Of a DNA stretch of 64,000 nt, positions 62,062-64,000 are shown piece after piece (position 1 is the stretch's first letter; the number at the start of each line of letters is the position of its first letter). Source of the DNA: Marinitoga sp. 1197. GTDB taxonomy: Bacteria > Thermotogota > Thermotogae > Petrotogales > Petrotogaceae. The stretch covers positions 1 through 64,000 of the forward strand of contig NZ_AZAY01000010.1 in NCBI RefSeq assembly GCF_001021165.1, in the 5' to 3' direction. Both the position numbers and the translations under genes were made by a program. A model generated the notes under the pieces. It was not told the origin of the DNA. It saw nothing but the letters and a program-made list of their open reading frames with translations, and ran no database searches.

Positions 62062-64000
62062 ATGGGTAAAATGACATCATCATTTAAAAGGAAAATTGCA
62101 AAGATTAAAGTGGGAATTGCTTCTCCAGAAAGAATTAGAGAATGGTCAAGTGGAGAAGTAAAAAAACCGGAAACTATTAATCACAGAACATTTAAACCAG
62201 AAAGAGACGGTCTTTTCTGTGAAAAAATTTTTGGTCCTGTAAAGGATTATGAATGTACCTGTGGAAGATACAAAGGAAAAAAATATGAAGGAACAGTATG
62301 TGAAAGATGTGGAGTAAAAGTAGAATCAAAAGAGTCAAGAAGAAGAAAAATGGGGCATATTGAATTAGCAGCTCCTGTAGTACATATATGGTTCTTAAAA
62401 TCATCACCTTCTATTTTATCCATACTTTTGAATATATCTGTAAAAGAACTTGAAAACATCATATATTATGGTTCAAAAAGGGTTGTAGAAAAAATCTGGT
62501 TAATAACAGATCCAAAAGATTCTGATATGTTTGATTATGGAGATATGCTCCATAATACAGAATATGAAATATTTAAAGAAAAAATGAATTTTGAAGTTGA
62601 ACAGGCTGTTAAAGTGCTTCATATTAAAGAAAAACCTATTGCCAGAAGAAGTGGTGTTGTAAGTATAGAAACAGAAATGACGCAGGCAAAACATGAAGTA
62701 ACCTGGATAAAAATTAAAGATGAAAATGGCGTAGAAGAAAAATGGCCTATTTTTGAAGGTTCTACGTTATTTGTAGAAGATGGTGATGAAATAGAAGAAG
62801 GAACACAGCTTGCTGACACATTTTTATACGAGGAAGAAATATTAACTGCAAGTGAATATTTAATTTTTGAACAATTCTATCCATCATCAATAGAGATTGA
62901 AAGAGATATAGAAAGAGATACGCCAATATTGGTTATTACAGAAATAGATCCTGAAATTGAAAAAGAAATAGGAAAAGGTGTTGGAAATACATTATTACAG
63001 GAAGAATATGAAGCATATAAAGAATTATATGATGATAAAATTATTGCTGATTATGGTGGAGAAGCAATAAAAAAATTATTAAGAACTATAGATTTGCATT
63101 CTTTGAAAATACAATTAGAGGCAGAATTAGCCAAATTAGATAAAAAAAGTGCTAAAGCATTAAAGCTAATTAAGAGGTTAAAAGTAGTAAAGGATTTTCT
63201 GAAATCAGGGAATAAACCAGAATGGATGATTATTGAAGCATTGCCTGTTGTTCCTCCAGATATCAGACCATTAATTCAGATAGATGGTGGAAGATTTGCA
63301 GCAACAGATTTAAATGATTTATATAGAAGGGTAATCAACAGAAATAACAGACTTCAAAAATTATTTGAAATTGAAGCTCCGGAAATTATTATAAGAAATG
63401 AAAAAAGAATCTTACAGCAGGCTGTGGATTCGTTAATATATAACGGTCGCGTTGGAAAGGCTATGACAGATAGAAGTGGAAGGCCATTAAGATCATTAAC
63501 AGATTTGATTAAAGGTAAAAAGGGAAGATTTAGAAGAAATCTTCTTGGAAAACGTGTCGATTATTCTGGAAGGGCTGTTATTGTAGTTGGTCCAGAACTT
63601 AAAATTCATGAATGTGGTCTTCCGAAAAAAATGGCAATGGAATTATTTAAACCATTTGTATTGAATAAATTATTAAAAGATTCAAATGCATCAAGTAAAA
63701 ATGCCAGAAAATTAAAGAAAACAATTATAGAAAAAGAAATGCCAGAAGCATGGGAAATGCTTGAAGAGGTTATAAAAGGGCATCCTGTAATGTTAAACAG
63801 GGCCCCAACGCTGCATAGAATATCAATTCAAGCATTTATTCCAAAATTAATTGAAGGTAATTCAATACAATTACATCCACTGGTATGTCCTCCATTTAAT
63901 GCAGACTTTGATGGAGACCAGATGGCTGTGCATGTTCCATTATCCAATATAGCTCAGGCAGAAGCAAAATTCTTGATGTTATCAAGATATAACATAATAT
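62062..64000 (+). CDS. rpoC: RNA polymerase beta' subunit, 5' part (runs off the window)
   Basis: Starts at ATG 62062 behind AAGGAGGG and continues without a stop to the window end, 646 codons. Seen: zinc ribbon [37 protein letters not shown] (clamp), then about 190 residues of acidic beta-rich insertion (about 120-310, e.g. [19 protein letters not shown]) that splits the N-terminal region as in other Thermotogota, [43 protein letters not shown] and the catalytic [15 protein letters not shown] close to the window end. Remaining 3' half is outside. Confidence 0.97.
   Translation, partial: MGKMTSSFKRKIAKIKVGIASPERIREWSSGEVKKPETINHRTFKPERDGLFCEKIFGPVKDYECTCGRYKGKKYEGTVCERCGVKVESKESRRRKMGHIELAAPVVHIWFLKSSPSILSILLNISVKELENIIYYGSKRVVEKIWLITDPKDSDMFDYGDMLHNTEYEIFKEKMNFEVEQAVKVLHIKEKPIARRSGVVSIETEMTQAKHEVTWIKIKDENGVEEKWPIFEGSTLFVEDGDEIEEGTQLADTFLYEEEILTASEYLIFEQFYPSSIEIERDIERDTPILVITEIDPEIEKEIGKGVGNTLLQEEYEAYKELYDDKIIADYGGEAIKKLLRTIDLHSLKIQLEAELAKLDKKSAKALKLIKRLKVVKDFLKSGNKPEWMIIEALPVVPPDIRPLIQIDGGRFAATDLNDLYRRVINRNNRLQKLFEIEAPEIIIRNEKRILQQAVDSLIYNGRVGKAMTDRSGRPLRSLTDLIKGKKGRFRRNLLGKRVDYSGRAVIVVGPELKIHECGLPKKMAMELFKPFVLNKLLKDSNASSKNARKLKKTIIEKEMPEAWEMLEEVIKGHPVMLNRAPTLHRISIQAFIPKLIEGNSIQLHPLVCPPFNADFDGDQMAVHVPLSNIAQAEAKFLMLSRYNII

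Noticed and set aside
1-64000. CRISPR array, prophage or complete insertion sequence
   Set aside because: No regularly spaced short repeats with variable spacers, no phage structural genes and no transposase or integrase reading frame were seen.

Overview
The window looks like part of the chromosome of an AT-rich, anaerobic, probably thermophilic member of the Thermotogota, most like the Marinitoga/Petrotoga side of the phylum. The main reasons are the NusG with a roughly 190-residue insertion in its N-terminal domain, the rpoC with a long insertion near its N-terminus, the two-thioredoxin-fold protein disulfide oxidoreductase, the B12-dependent ribonucleotide reductase, the Na+-linked energy genes and the absence of any respiratory oxidase. 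The genus is an inference; the phylum is well supported.

Layout. 1-6.3 kb: an internally deleted nuclease-domain remnant, then an M20 peptidase, a small unknown protein and a LytS/LytR-type two-component system, followed by a CstA-family carbon transporter. 6.3-8.9 kb: nrdJ behind two NrdR-like boxes. 8.9-12 kb: a very acidic small protein and an NhaC-type antiporter, bracketed by two direct copies of a palindromic repeat. 12-14.1 kb: a PadR regulator, protein disulfide oxidoreductase and thioredoxin reductase, a thiol-redox operon. 14.2-20.4 kb: cyclic-di-GMP enzymes and two alpha/beta hydrolases. 20.4-27.5 kb: a PIN/NYN-like protein, two large exported or anchored proteins and a mannose-1-phosphate guanylyltransferase. 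27.6-36.6 kb: a chemoreceptor, two more HD-GYP proteins, MATE and MFS transporters and a YfiH/PgeF-type protein. 36.65-38.6 kb: a 51-residue secreted peptide gene with a consensus promoter, divergent from a helical-repeat protein with an internal HTH. 38.9-43.9 kb: manA, an oxaloacetate-decarboxylase-type Na+ pump subunit, KorD and KorA without KorB, SpoVS and a DUF1385 membrane protein. 44-48.3 kb: rpsO, then four RnfDGEA/NqrBCDE-type genes followed by an NqrF-like flavoprotein. 48.3-54 kb: repeats, a GlpA-like dehydrogenase, Hsp20, a Crp/Fnr regulator, a DMT transporter and a Nudix hydrolase. 54.2-64 kb: the classic tRNA-Thr, tRNA-Tyr, rpmG, secE, nusG, rplK, rplA, rplJ, rplL, rpoB, rpoC cluster, with rpoC running off the end.

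Most notable. (1) A family of seven palindromic, TA-bounded repeats (197 or 201 bp when complete, one 90-bp deletion derivative). Each complete copy carries two apical hairpins whose stems differ between subgroups while pairing and a TCC-type loop are kept. No transposase is present in the window. (2) The secreted-peptide and HTH/helical-repeat pair at 36.67-38.6 kb resembles a peptide-signalling module, but with the HTH in the middle of the protein. (3) A Na+/Fd-pump cluster that mixes Rnf-like membrane subunits with NqrF and lacks NqrA, RnfC and RnfB locally. (4) Well-formed control sites: tandem NrdR-like boxes 31 bp apart, a PadR operator candidate inside a consensus promoter, and a 16-bp palindrome overlapping the spoVS promoter.

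How the genes fit together. Na+ is a recurring theme (NhaC-type antiporter, OadB-type pump subunit, Rnf/Nqr-like complex), as are pyruvate and 2-oxoacid use (CstA with LytST, KorDA, OadB). Three HD-GYP proteins and one GGDEF protein within 22 kb, next to a chemoreceptor and envelope genes, suggest a surface or sensory lifestyle region. All function calls come from reading motifs; no database search was run.
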